This document shows, piece by piece, positions 54,945 to 63,907 of a stretch of DNA of 64,000 bases. The DNA is taken from the NCBI GenBank assembly GCA_029855935.1, contig JAGSHN010000020.1, positions 88,471-152,470 on the forward strand, written 5' to 3'. Position 1 is the first letter of the stretch. Every line of letters begins with the position of its first letter. The stretch comes from Candidatus Thorarchaeota archaeon. Its GTDB lineage: Archaea > Asgardarchaeota > Thorarchaeia > Thorarchaeales > Thorarchaeaceae. The position numbers and the translations under genes are program-made. The notes under the pieces are model-generated. The model was not told the DNA's origin. It did not search any database and saw only the letters and a list, made by a program, of their open reading frames with translations.

Positions 54945-55335
54945 TTCACGCTCAATAGTTCAATTCGGAGGCCGTGCTCGCTTCACGCAAGCTACCGCTA
55001 CTCTCCCCGTACCTATCTCTACAGCCAGCAACGCGTTTAGAGTTTCAAGATGGACTCCACCCGCTCCACCATCTTGCTATGGCTGGTAGTGGACGCGACT
55101 GCCATCTTGGCCACGTAGAGCTGTAGCAAGATATTCTCCCGTGGGAAACTGTCCGGCACTGTTAAGTGTTGTTGCAATTCCCACCGAGAACTGTAGAGAC
55201 CAGTCTCTGCCGTTCAGGGCCATTCCTCATTCTTCCTAGCCGACGGATGACGACTTCCCGTGACCGCTCTTCACGACCATAGCCTTTAAATCGGGTGCGT
55301 TTCTCCCTCGGCAGAGACAAAACGGGGTAGTGAAG
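54945..55335. other. Gene-free stretch with a hairpin and a TATA-like box
   Basis: 391 bases with no supported gene. CAAGATGG at 55046-55053 is inverted as CCATCTTG at 55069-55076 (8-base arms, 15-base loop), and a third related GCCATCTTGGC lies at 55101-55111. CCTTTAAATC near 55277-55286 is a plausible TATA box for the membrane protein that follows, predicting a leader of about 25 bases. Confidence 0.45.
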
Positions 55336-55722
55336 ATGTACTTCGAGCTCTTCCTAATTCCACTCGTAGTAATCGTGGTACTGTTCATCATATTCTTCAT
55401 TGTTGACGAGGGGTCACACTGGCAGAAGCACAGGGTGCTCGGCGTCTTCGCAAGATACATCCAGAGGTCTCAAGGTGTTGCGTTCGCGACATTCTTGCTC
55501 CTGACGATACTGTCCATCCCAGCCACCTTTGCAGTTCTTGTTGGTCTATGGATGGATCTCATCGCTGCGAACGCTATTCCGAACAGCCAGGTTGCGATTG
55601 TGGACACCCTGCTAGTGGTGCTGGTACTGTTGTCACTGATGCTGCCTGTCACGTGGTCTCACTTCAGACAGTGGCGTCAGGCCGTCAGAAGCATGGCCGA
55701 GGTCAGAGTCAGAACAGCATAA
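55336..55722 (+). CDS. Small membrane protein
   Basis: 128 residues with three hydrophobic segments (about 3-25, 48-73 and 86-107) and a basic C-terminus (RQWRQAVRSMAEVRVR). No family recognised. GTG 55330 is an alternative start two codons upstream. GGGGTAGTG precedes the ATG. Its TAA overlaps the ATG of a possible 28-residue His-rich reading frame. Confidence 0.65.
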   Translation: MYFELFLIPLVVIVVLFIIFFIVDEGSHWQKHRVLGVFARYIQRSQGVAFATFLLLTILSIPATFAVLVGLWMDLIAANAIPNSQVAIVDTLLVVLVLLSLMLPVTWSHFRQWRQAVRSMAEVRVRTA

Positions 55723-55808
55723 TGGCGTCCCAGGACAAGGATCCGCTCACAGATGAGCGATGGGACTCTAGCTGGCACACCCACGGTCACGGTCCGCCCC
55801 ATGTCTGA
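55722..55808 (+). CDS. Possible His-rich 28-residue peptide
   Basis: An ATG overlaps the stop of the preceding gene (TAATG, the same arrangement used between the two purP genes), opening a 28-codon frame that ends in HTHGHGPPHV. The clustered His could bind metal. Length alone gives no proof that it is translated. Confidence 0.25.
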   Translation: MASQDKDPLTDERWDSSWHTHGHGPPHV

Positions 55809-56008
55809 GGGTGGCCGTGACGTGACTCGTTCTACTGATCCCTGTGAACCCCAATGCGTAGTCTCCATCGCCGGGCTCATTTCCTTCCCCCACAGTCTCT
55901 CTTGTGACGGGACATCAAAGTCGTGGCGCAGTCCCATAGCCTTATCTGATGTTTCACAGGCACCTGAGCCGCCCCAAAGGGTAGAAGGACTCCAGAGGAG
56001 CCACAGCC

Positions 56009-58189
56009 ATGAGAACTAGACTGTTCGCAGCCGCCGTTCTTCTACTAGCTCTTGCCATTGCCCTATTTCCGTCGGCACAGATGCAGATAGGCCCAAGTGG
56101 TCACTCCCTCAGAGTACGGTCGAGTGTCACAACGGCAGCAGAGGCGGAGCTCCCCCTGATGTATTCTGGGGGTGACGTGCAGCGTGTCGAGGTCGCAAGA
56201 TACGACTCGATTACTGATGCACTTGCTGCAGTGAACAGCGGTGAGGCGGATGTCTTTGGACACAGGATACCGTTTGACAATGTCACGGTGGCTGACGGCT
56301 ATTCCAGTCTGAGCCGCCAATGGATGTACGACAACAGGGCGGTGGTTCTTGCACTGAACGCACGGTCCTACCCGCTCAACAGTCATCATCTGAGAAGGGC
56401 AATAGCCTATGCCGTGAACAAGACCGCAATATCCGATCAGGTCTTCGGAGGGCTCGTCGATGTCGCCGACTATATGTTGCCTCTGACCAGCAGGTACTCG
56501 CCGGATCGGAGCGGTACGGGTCTGTTCTACAACTCAGACTACCCAGCCGCCATTGAGGAACTCACTCTCGCGGGGATGCTCGATGTCGATGTCGATGGCT
56601 ATGTGGAGGCCCCGCACGGTCACGACCTGACTCTCAGGATAGCAGTTCCACTTGATCTGCCTGGGATGAACGAGACCGCGATACTCGTTCGTACGGGACT
56701 CGTGGCGATTGGACTCAACTCCACGATCGTCTACTTCAACCAGACGTATCTCCAGAACGGGGTTGCAAACCACACTCTAGACTACGACCTGGCACTGTAC
56801 CAGATGGACTTCCCGTACTTCGACCCGAGCTGGGGTGTGCTGACATTCTCGGGCGCGCGTCGCACAGAATACGGGGAGAACATAGCGAACATCAATGATC
56901 CCACGCTGAACGAGATTGCGGCCGCCGTGAACAGAGAGTACGACCACGATCTGAGAGTGAACCTGACACGGCAGGCGTTACGCGTTGTCAGAGACTACTG
57001 TCCGGTGCTCCCGCTGTTCTTCTACAGAAGCCTCTCGGTATACAGTACGGCGAACTTTGACAACTGGCCTCACGATTGGATAGGCGGTGCGTTCAGCGTC
57101 TGGACGCCCGTCACTGTGACACCACGAGAGGGGTCGGATGGCACGCTCCGGGTGGCCGTGCTGCCAGAGTTCTTTGACGGCTTCTTCACATCTCTCAATC
57201 CCTTCGTCAACTCCCCGCTCCTTGACGAGTCGTGGCTCTGGAGAGATCACTTCAACCCGTACTTGCTTGTCTACGATACGCCATTGGTCGTTCGAGGCGA
57301 TGGTGAAGTCGTGCCGAGGAATGCTGTCCGCTGGAAGATGGAGCTGGCCGGAATGGCCTCTGATGTTGGCAACAACGAGTCGAGAGCCGTCTTCTATCTC
57401 GATTCCACTGGCAACTTCACCGACGGAACCGAGCTGACTGCACAGGACTACGGGTTCACCTTCGAGTTCCTGTCCAATCGCTCCCTGATACCTCGGGCGG
57501 CCGACTTTGTCGAGGCGAAAGTCATTGGCGACTACAAGGTGGGAATCAAGTTCAAACAGCCTGACGTGTTCCTGTACAGGTCTGTGTCCGCCTTGCCAAT
57601 CCTCCCGAGGCACATATGGAGCGACAAGAACGTGACGGAATGGGACCCCTCACCAGAAGAGGTCATCGGCTCTGGACCCTTCACAGTCGAGTCATTCACT
57701 CCACACGCATCCCTCGTCTTGGAGACAAATGAGCACTACTACCCTACTCTCGACAATGCTCCGCCTCAGCTTCAGTTCATCAGGATAACACCAGACGATC
57801 CGGTCCCGACAATCAGCGTCCTCGTGCGGGTATTCCTTCTCGACAAGAGCCCCATCGAGAGGGTTGTTGTGAACTACATATACGACAAGGGCCCTCTCAA
57901 CTTCACAGAGAGCATTGAGATGGTCGAGACCCCCGTGGGCTACTATGCCATCATCCCGGCCCACATAACAGCCACCTTCGTCGAGTTCTGGATTACGGCA
58001 ACGGACATGTGGAACAACACGGGCGTCGTGGTCTCGGGGCGATACACCCTGCCAGCGACAACAGGACAACTGCTGCTGACCACTGTCGGTCCGCCAGCCG
58101 GGGGTGCCGCTGTTGTTCTTGTCGCTCTCGCAGTCCTTGTCAGGCGCAGAGGCCGGCGCGGGGCGGCTCCGCGTCCCACTCGCGTCTGA
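56009..58189 (+). CDS. Exported solute-binding protein (family 5), permuted halves
   Basis: 726 residues. Signal-like segment at 1-24, then a region (about 55-345) matching the C-terminal half of peptide-binding SBP family 5: VARYDSITDALAAVNSGEAD, LRRAIAYAVNKTAI, EELTLAGM, YDLALYQMDF. The next region (about 376-595) matches the N-terminal half: DGTLRVAVLPEFF, SLNPF, LVVRGDGEVVPRNAVRW, FTDGTELTAQDYGFTFEF, GSGPFTVESF. So the order is reversed relative to ordinary members. An Ig-like stretch (about 600-685), one transmembrane segment (about 698-712) and a basic tail follow. Many N-x-S/T sequons. It probably binds peptides outside the cell; no permease genes are adjacent. GAGGAG precedes the ATG. 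Confidence 0.85.
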   Translation: MRTRLFAAAVLLLALAIALFPSAQMQIGPSGHSLRVRSSVTTAAEAELPLMYSGGDVQRVEVARYDSITDALAAVNSGEADVFGHRIPFDNVTVADGYSSLSRQWMYDNRAVVLALNARSYPLNSHHLRRAIAYAVNKTAISDQVFGGLVDVADYMLPLTSRYSPDRSGTGLFYNSDYPAAIEELTLAGMLDVDVDGYVEAPHGHDLTLRIAVPLDLPGMNETAILVRTGLVAIGLNSTIVYFNQTYLQNGVANHTLDYDLALYQMDFPYFDPSWGVLTFSGARRTEYGENIANINDPTLNEIAAAVNREYDHDLRVNLTRQALRVVRDYCPVLPLFFYRSLSVYSTANFDNWPHDWIGGAFSVWTPVTVTPREGSDGTLRVAVLPEFFDGFFTSLNPFVNSPLLDESWLWRDHFNPYLLVYDTPLVVRGDGEVVPRNAVRWKMELAGMASDVGNNESRAVFYLDSTGNFTDGTELTAQDYGFTFEFLSNRSLIPRAADFVEAKVIGDYKVGIKFKQPDVFLYRSVSALPILPRHIWSDKNVTEWDPSPEEVIGSGPFTVESFTPHASLVLETNEHYYPTLDNAPPQLQFIRITPDDPVPTISVLVRVFLLDKSPIERVVVNYIYDKGPLNFTESIEMVETPVGYYAIIPAHITATFVEFWITATDMWNNTGVVVSGRYTLPATTGQLLLTTVGPPAGGAAVVLVALAVLVRRRGRRGAAPRPTRV

Positions 58190-58251
58190 TTGAAGAGACA
58201 GGGAGCCTTCTGATTCGCAGATGCCACATAGCCTACCCACTAATCACTCGG

Positions 58252-59739
58252 TCACTGCGAGGGGATGCGTTTCACCAGATATACAGCAATGACCACCACT
58301 CCAGCGGCAACCCCGATTATTGCGGAGATGAGGGGCAGATTCGCCATCAGCGACCCCTGGGGCCAGTAGACTGCAAGCGCATCCCCTGCCTCCTTCCACG
58401 AGTCCGATATGGCCTGAAGGTGAGTGGTGATTGTTGCCAAGTCGTCAGAGTAGGCGGCGAGGGCATCATCGAGGTTGCCTGTCGAGTTATAGAGATTGGC
58501 GACTGACCTGAATGTCTGGCTGACGAACCCTGCAGTCACACTCACATTGCCGGGATGGATCAGTGTCGTGTTGTCGGAGAGAGCAGCGAAGTGTGGCAGT
58601 GCAGCAGAGGCTGCAGTCTCGAACTCTGTCAGGTCCACACTCGGGAGATAGGCCGGCAGTCGCTCAAGCCCTATTCGATAGGACAGGTACTGTAGCGTGA
58701 TCTGTGACTCCACGCCTAGGCCAATGAAGACGAGAAGAGCGGACTTGAAGAAGACCTCGTTGTCCACGCCATCGAATATCGAGAGATAGGTCTTCAGGCC
58801 ATCAACCGACAGGTCCGTTGCCAGTCCGTTGAATGCGCTATACCCGAATTGCCATAGATACGCACTCGAGCTACCCGGCGAGTAGCGCTCCCCGACACCC
58901 AGCAAGAGGTCCCGGACACGCGGGCCAATCTCGTCCTCGGGATTCTGTATGGGCTCCAATCCTGGAGTCAGTGTGATTGAGATGTAGTATCGCTCAGACC
59001 ACGCGAGATTGAGATTTGTATAGCTGATCTGACTGTAGTTCCCTCTGCCATCCACCGGATAGCCGTACTGATGGCCAAAGGAGCCGACCCCGGGATCTTG
59101 AATATAGGCCACCCCGGCCGTGTCGTCATACCCGACAAGAACCACCGCATGGCCTCCTCCCGTTATGCCCTGCTCCCGCATGAAGTCGTAATCACTGGCA
59201 GGTAGCCAGCGAGGATCGACTGAGATCAGCAGAGGATAGCCGCTGTCAATGGTCGATCGCATCAGGTCCAGAGCCTCAGACTGACCGCTGATGAGTCCCA
59301 CATTGACCCCCCTCGACCTGAGGAGGTTGACCTGGGACTCGATTCCCTCGACGTCAGAACTGATGTACAGCGTATAATTCAGCCCATAGAGCTGGGCGAC
59401 GAAGAAGACCGGGTCCACCTGCTGGTATATTGCTCCGGGGAAGGCCATCATTGTATCATTGTACTTGATGTAGGCAAAGGCGAACCCCACACCCGATACT
59501 GCCAGCAGGTCATGCATTGTCATCTCAACGCCCGCATATCTGAGCAGTATCGTCGTTGCGGCCCAGTTGCAGAAGCCATTGATCTCCTGCCAGACGTACG
59601 GCACGCCCTGGAGGACCACTGCATTGTCCAAGGCCACTCGGCCTACCGAAACAGGACCAACTGTCTCACCGTGGGCAAGCGTGGCAGATAGCGGAGCCAG
59701 CAACAGGAAACACAGCAGGGCAAGAGAACGTCGCTTCAT
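58252..59739 (-). CDS. Secreted, membrane-anchored papain-like (C39-type) protein
   Basis: 495 residues. A signal peptide (MKRRSLALLCFLLLAPLSA) leads into a cysteine-protease-like domain at about 30-240: VPYVWQEINGFCNWAATTIL with the presumed catalytic Cys, GGGHAVVLVGYDD with the His, and AYIQDPGVG with the Asp. This is the order of C39/BtrH-type peptidase domains, although the usual Gly-Cys-Gly-Pro around the Cys is Phe-Cys-Asn-Trp. A helical region of about 220 residues and a C-terminal transmembrane segment follow. The frame extends upstream without support; the signal peptide fixes the start. It lies next to exported peptide-handling genes. Confidence 0.78.
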   Translation of the reverse strand: MKRRSLALLCFLLLAPLSATLAHGETVGPVSVGRVALDNAVVLQGVPYVWQEINGFCNWAATTILLRYAGVEMTMHDLLAVSGVGFAFAYIKYNDTMMAFPGAIYQQVDPVFFVAQLYGLNYTLYISSDVEGIESQVNLLRSRGVNVGLISGQSEALDLMRSTIDSGYPLLISVDPRWLPASDYDFMREQGITGGGHAVVLVGYDDTAGVAYIQDPGVGSFGHQYGYPVDGRGNYSQISYTNLNLAWSERYYISITLTPGLEPIQNPEDEIGPRVRDLLLGVGERYSPGSSSAYLWQFGYSAFNGLATDLSVDGLKTYLSIFDGVDNEVFFKSALLVFIGLGVESQITLQYLSYRIGLERLPAYLPSVDLTEFETAASAALPHFAALSDNTTLIHPGNVSVTAGFVSQTFRSVANLYNSTGNLDDALAAYSDDLATITTHLQAISDSWKEAGDALAVYWPQGSLMANLPLISAIIGVAAGVVVIAVYLVKRIPSQ

Positions 59740-59902
59740 TGCGATTCGAGAGGCAGGTGGGCCGTAAGAACAAAAGGGTTTTGCAATGGCGACATTGAGC
59801 GGTAGGACCGTTGCCGGGGGAGAAGACTCCTCAATGGTTGAGGATACGTCCTGACACAGTAGATCTATCGTAGTCACGCCTGCTGGCCGGACGCACCGGT
59901 TC

Positions 59903-61492
59903 TCAGTAGCCCGCCGCCTGACCGTCCTTCCGGTGGTCCGAGCCTGTCATCCACACCTCGTCCAGTCTCATGATAGCCTGACCCCCGCCAAAGCCGCTCA
60001 TCGTCTCATGTACAAGGCGGTGACCCTTCCTCCTGAGCAGGCCCTGAACGTACGACGGAATCCCGCTCTCAATGGCGACCGTGTTGTTCTTCTGGTCGTG
60101 GTGGAATCGTGGAAATTCGAGTGCCTCCTGAGGCGTCATTCGGTAGTCAACGAGGTTGGATACGAACTGTGCGTGAGCCTGTGCCTGATGAGCGCCCCCC
60201 ATTATGCCAAAGACGCCATACAGATCTCCCTCCCTGTACAGCGCGCCCGGTATGATCGTGTGGAACGGTCGCTTGCGTGGGGCATAGCAGTTGGGATGGG
60301 AGGGGTCGAGCGAGAAGAGCGCACCACGATTCTGGAGCTTGATGCCCGTCCCAGGGACGACCAGACCACTGCCAAAGCCCGTGTATAGACTGTTGATGAA
60401 GGACACCGCCATACCCGAACCATCGGCGGTGGCGAGGTAGACGGTGTCGTCGCCCAGTGGGATACCTGAGGAAGGTGGTGTCATCGCCGAGTCCATGTCA
60501 ATCAGCGATGCCCGCTCCCGTACGTAGTCTGCTGATAGCAACCTGTCAAGCGGTATTCGATGGAACTCGGGATCGCAGTTGTGCTGATAGAGGTCCGCAT
60601 AGGCCAGCTTCTTTGCCTCTATCATAATGTGAAGCCGACCTGGGTCCCGCGGAACGAGTCTCGACAGCTCGAACTCGCTCATCATCCTCAGCATAATCAG
60701 TGCAGCGAAGCCCTGTCCGTTCGGAGGATGCTCGAAGACCTCCACATCACCGTAGGGAACACTCACTGGCGCAGTCTGCACTGTCGCGTGACGCTCAAGA
60801 TCCTCAACCGTGATTGAGCCTCCGTGCTGCTGAACAGTATCGACTATCTGCTGAGCTATCTCGCCAGCGTAGAACGCCTCAATCCCCTCACGTGCGACTG
60901 TCTCAAAGGTCTGAGCGAGATCGGGATTTCTCATCACCTCCCCCATCACCGGCGCCCGACCGTCGATGGCAAAGACCCGTCTGGCCTCGTCGTTCTGCAG
61001 AACGGGGACTAGGAGATCCCAGTACTGGGCGACTAGCGGAGAAACAGGAAACCCCTCACGAGCATACCGGATGGCTGGTGCCAGAACTTCGCTGAACTCA
61101 AGCCTGCCGTACTCCTTGTTTAGAGTGTACCAGAGATGCAGTGCGCCCGGTACTGTGACAGGGACCCCGCCTCTGAGTGGCATCTCGGTCCAGCCACGTT
61201 CCAGAAGGTCCTCAAGTTCGAAGAGCGAGCCTGAGCGACCCGAGCCATTGAATGCAAGAGGCGAGTCGCGACCAGGAACGTGCACAAGCGCAAAGGCATC
61301 CCCGCCACATCCCGTGGAGAAAGGCTCCACAACATCGAGCACCGCTGCTGCCGCCACAGCCGCATCTACGGCATTCCCGCCTTCTCTCATCACCTGAAGG
61401 CCTGCTTGTGTAGCGAGAGGCTGAGATGTGGCGACCATAGCGTGTGCTGCCAGCACATCAGAACGACCTGTCCACCGGCGCCAGAAGACCAT
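59903..61492 (-). CDS. ggt: Gamma-glutamyltransferase family protein
   Basis: 529 residues, the usual proenzyme length. Cleaves or transfers gamma-glutamyl groups, or a related amide. Seen: AHAMVATSQPLATQAGLQVM, MREGGNAVDAAVAAAAVLDV (adjacent), GCGGDAFALV, and GIPLGDDTVYLATADGSG, where the Thr after GDD is the autoprocessing nucleophile of the small subunit. FINSLYTGFGSGLVVPGTGI and IPGALYREGDLYGVFGIMGG follow. No signal peptide is evident, so it may be cytoplasmic. It could recycle products of the neighbouring peptide-handling proteins. Confidence 0.92.
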   Translation of the reverse strand: MVFWRRWTGRSDVLAAHAMVATSQPLATQAGLQVMREGGNAVDAAVAAAAVLDVVEPFSTGCGGDAFALVHVPGRDSPLAFNGSGRSGSLFELEDLLERGWTEMPLRGGVPVTVPGALHLWYTLNKEYGRLEFSEVLAPAIRYAREGFPVSPLVAQYWDLLVPVLQNDEARRVFAIDGRAPVMGEVMRNPDLAQTFETVAREGIEAFYAGEIAQQIVDTVQQHGGSITVEDLERHATVQTAPVSVPYGDVEVFEHPPNGQGFAALIMLRMMSEFELSRLVPRDPGRLHIMIEAKKLAYADLYQHNCDPEFHRIPLDRLLSADYVRERASLIDMDSAMTPPSSGIPLGDDTVYLATADGSGMAVSFINSLYTGFGSGLVVPGTGIKLQNRGALFSLDPSHPNCYAPRKRPFHTIIPGALYREGDLYGVFGIMGGAHQAQAHAQFVSNLVDYRMTPQEALEFPRFHHDQKNNTVAIESGIPSYVQGLLRRKGHRLVHETMSGFGGGQAIMRLDEVWMTGSDHRKDGQAAGY

Positions 61493-61635
61493 CTTGAAAC
61501 GTTCCTTTCCTTGACTGAGAGACGGACTAGGCCGGTCCTGATATTTGTCTCACTGCGTAGGCAGATGTGCAGTGAGAGCTACGATAATATAGTCAGCGTG
61601 CAGCGCGCTGGACCTGAGGCCAGAGGGAGCACCAG

Positions 61636-62721
61636 ATGAACTATCATCTCGTCCTGACACGCAGATGCAACCTCAACTGCGAGTACTGCCACGGCGGAGA
61701 GGAGAACGGTCCCGACACCGAAGTGCAGTACTCTTTGGACGACCTTGCGAGGTTTATAGAGAGAGACAGTGATCCTCAGATAATGATGTATGGCGGTGAG
61801 CCAACTATCAGAATCCCTCAGATGATGAGGGTGATGGACCGGTTTCCGAACGCGCGGTTCATGCTCCAGACCAACGCACTGAGACTGAACCTCATACCCC
61901 CTGACTATGTGAAGAGATTCCATTCCATCCTGGTGTCCATCGATGGACGAGAACACGTGACAGACGGGTACCGATCCAGGGGAGTGTACAGGAGAGTCCT
62001 TGAGAACGTCAGGTGGCTCAGGCGAGTCGGCTATCGGGGAGACATCGTCGCCAGGATGGCAGTTTCCGAACAGACGGACATCTATCTCGATGTCCGACAC
62101 CTGCTTGACCTTGAGGATCCAAGATTCGACCATATTCACTGGCAGCTCAATGTCATCTGGGATGCTGAGGGCAACTGGACGGACTTTGACGGATGGGTGC
62201 GTGACAGCTACGTCCCCGGAATCTCTCGTCTGGCCACCGAGTGGGTGGACAGGATGGAGGAGGAGGGTGTGATCGAGGGCATCGTTCCGTTCCTCCCACT
62301 GATGTATTCCCTCCTCACCCACAGGCCCTCAAGGCTCAGGTGCGGCTCAGGCCTTGACACCTTTGCGATTCACGTTGATGGGAGAATCGGGGTATGTCCG
62401 ATATCTCCTGACTGGGACTTCTCAATCGTCGGGGACATCTATCGTACGCACCCAGAGGAGTTGAGGGACATTATGACGGTCGACGAGCCGTGTCCCTCCT
62501 GCGAGGTGTACTGGATCTGCGGAGGCCGTTGCCTCTTCGCCAACAAACAGCGGCTCTGGGGTGAGAGCGGGTTTAGAAAGGTGTGTGACACCGTGAAACA
62601 CCTGATATGTGATCTCAAGCGAGAGGTACCGAGGGTGAGGAACCTGATAGGCAAGGGACGTCTCCGAAAAGAGGACTTCAACTATCCAGAGTACAACAAC
62701 GGCTGCGAGATAATCCCCTGA
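61636..62721 (+). CDS. Radical SAM/SPASM protein, AF1577-like
   Basis: 361 residues. The radical SAM cluster motif is CNLNCEYC, preceded by MNYHLVLTRR. GGEPT, VSIDG and a C-terminal SPASM-like cysteine set follow (RCGSGLDTFAIHVDGRIGVC, EPCPSCEVYWICGGRCLF, VCDTVKHLIC, NNGCEIIP). It resembles a group described as putative peptide-modifying enzymes of archaea (AF1577 family); that match is from memory of the pattern. Substrate unknown. No obvious Cys-rich precursor peptide is visible in the adjoining gaps. GGGAG lies just before the ATG. Confidence 0.85.
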   Translation: MNYHLVLTRRCNLNCEYCHGGEENGPDTEVQYSLDDLARFIERDSDPQIMMYGGEPTIRIPQMMRVMDRFPNARFMLQTNALRLNLIPPDYVKRFHSILVSIDGREHVTDGYRSRGVYRRVLENVRWLRRVGYRGDIVARMAVSEQTDIYLDVRHLLDLEDPRFDHIHWQLNVIWDAEGNWTDFDGWVRDSYVPGISRLATEWVDRMEEEGVIEGIVPFLPLMYSLLTHRPSRLRCGSGLDTFAIHVDGRIGVCPISPDWDFSIVGDIYRTHPEELRDIMTVDEPCPSCEVYWICGGRCLFANKQRLWGESGFRKVCDTVKHLICDLKREVPRVRNLIGKGRLRKEDFNYPEYNNGCEIIP

Positions 62722-62736
62722 AGACCGCCCAGCTGC

Positions 62737-63252
62737 TCACAGAGGCTCTTCTTCAACTATCTCTTCTTCACAGAGGTCCTTCTGCATAACGACTATCTCC
62801 TCGCCCTCGCGGACAAGTCTCCCAGTCTCCTTGTAGCCAAGTCGGTTATAGAAGTCCCTCTGCTCCTCAATCACGCCATAGACCTCTATCTCGATGCACT
62901 TCGCCCCCATATGATTCAGAAGATTCTCAGCATATTCAACAAGTGCGGTGCCTATCCTCCTACCTCTGTATGCCTTCCTCACAGCGACTCGGCTGATTGT
63001 TCCTACGCCGCCGTGCAGAACCACCCGCATCGTGCCGACAATCTCATTGCCGACGATGGCCACATAGACGTTCCCCATCTGGATGTGGCGGGCAATCTTG
63101 TCGAGACCCTCTCTCAGAGCACCGGGCTCACGCGAAAGCTTTCTCTTGACTCCCGCGTACGCCTCCCTGATGATAGCCCGGACCGCCTCGACCTCGCCAA
63201 TCTCAGCTCTGCGTACGAGTATGTCGGCGTAGTTGTAAATTGCTGATACCAC
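62737..63252 (-). CDS. GNAT-family N-acetyltransferase
   Basis: 171 residues. The acetyl-CoA motif is ISRVAVRKAYRGRRIGTALV, followed by CIEIEVYGVIEEQRDFYNRLGY, the standard GNAT end. The C-terminus is acidic (EEEIVEEEP). It moves an acetyl group to an amine of a protein or small molecule; the substrate cannot be told. GTG start; an AGATTTATG element near 63290-63300 may be its promoter. Confidence 0.88.
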   Translation of the reverse strand: MVSAIYNYADILVRRAEIGEVEAVRAIIREAYAGVKRKLSREPGALREGLDKIARHIQMGNVYVAIVGNEIVGTMRVVLHGGVGTISRVAVRKAYRGRRIGTALVEYAENLLNHMGAKCIEIEVYGVIEEQRDFYNRLGYKETGRLVREGEEIVVMQKDLCEEEIVEEEPL

Positions 63253-63410
63253 CTTTTGAACGGTCTCTTGTGCTCACAATCGCATTGACCAAACATAAAT
63301 CTGGCGTTGTAGCGCCGAAGACAGACATTCGTAGTGGGACCACCATGGTCTCGATTCTACAACCTGATGAAAGACCCAGACAACGGACGGCTGGTCCTCT
63401 CAAGAGCAAG

Positions 63411-63819
63411 TGAGACGCAGACCACGTCGTCATCAACGGCGGGGCGGTACGGTCGCCTGAGATGGAGGCGCTGGTGGCAATGCGCCAGCATGTGCCAGTC
63501 GGACCCGCTGCCTACGGCGTGCGAGAGGATGAGGCCTGCGACATTAGGACTCCCAACTCCACAGAGCTTGGAGGCAGAGTTGGCACGGCCCTTGTTGACA
63601 TTACCGAGAATGCAGTAAGGGAGGCCCGATGTTCACGCACAGTAGTCACCACGATGAATGACAATCTACGCGCGCTGAGATTCTACCGGAAAATAGGCTG
63701 TGGACTGAGGCAGCCGGGGGCTCGTGGTGTTGGAGAGGCAAGACACGCGAAGCCGCAGATTCCCGCAACGGGATTGTACGGGATCCCGGTAGGAGATAGA
63801 GCTGGAAAAGCGTCTTTAG
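63411..63819 (+). pseudogene. GNAT acetyltransferase remnant
   Basis: The forward frame from about 63411 encodes the C-terminal two thirds of a GNAT protein: DHVVINGGAVRSPEMEALVA, REDEACDIRTPNSTELGGRV, GTALVDITENA, TTMNDNLRALRFYRKIGC, ARHAKPQIPATGLYGIPV. The N-terminal part (usually ending HWGS-x-x-VV) is missing behind a TGA. At the 3' end the expected ending IELEKRL and a TAG (63817-63819) lie in another frame after GIPV, so a few bases are lost near 63790-63800. Translation in the original frame runs on to 63872. Confidence 0.75.
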
Positions 63820-63864
63820 GGTTTCTTGTCGCAACATGCAACACAGGCTGCGTCGGTTCTGCAC

Positions 63865-63877
63865 AGGTTTAAATCCT
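63865..63877 (+). promoter_or_regulatory. TATA box for the gene at the right edge
   Basis: CAGGTTTAAATCC, about 36 bases before the ATG at 63908, which predicts a leader of about 10 bases. Confidence 0.5.
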
Positions 63878-63907
63878 CTCCGTGCAAAGGTCAGCCGAGG
63901 TGCTGAG

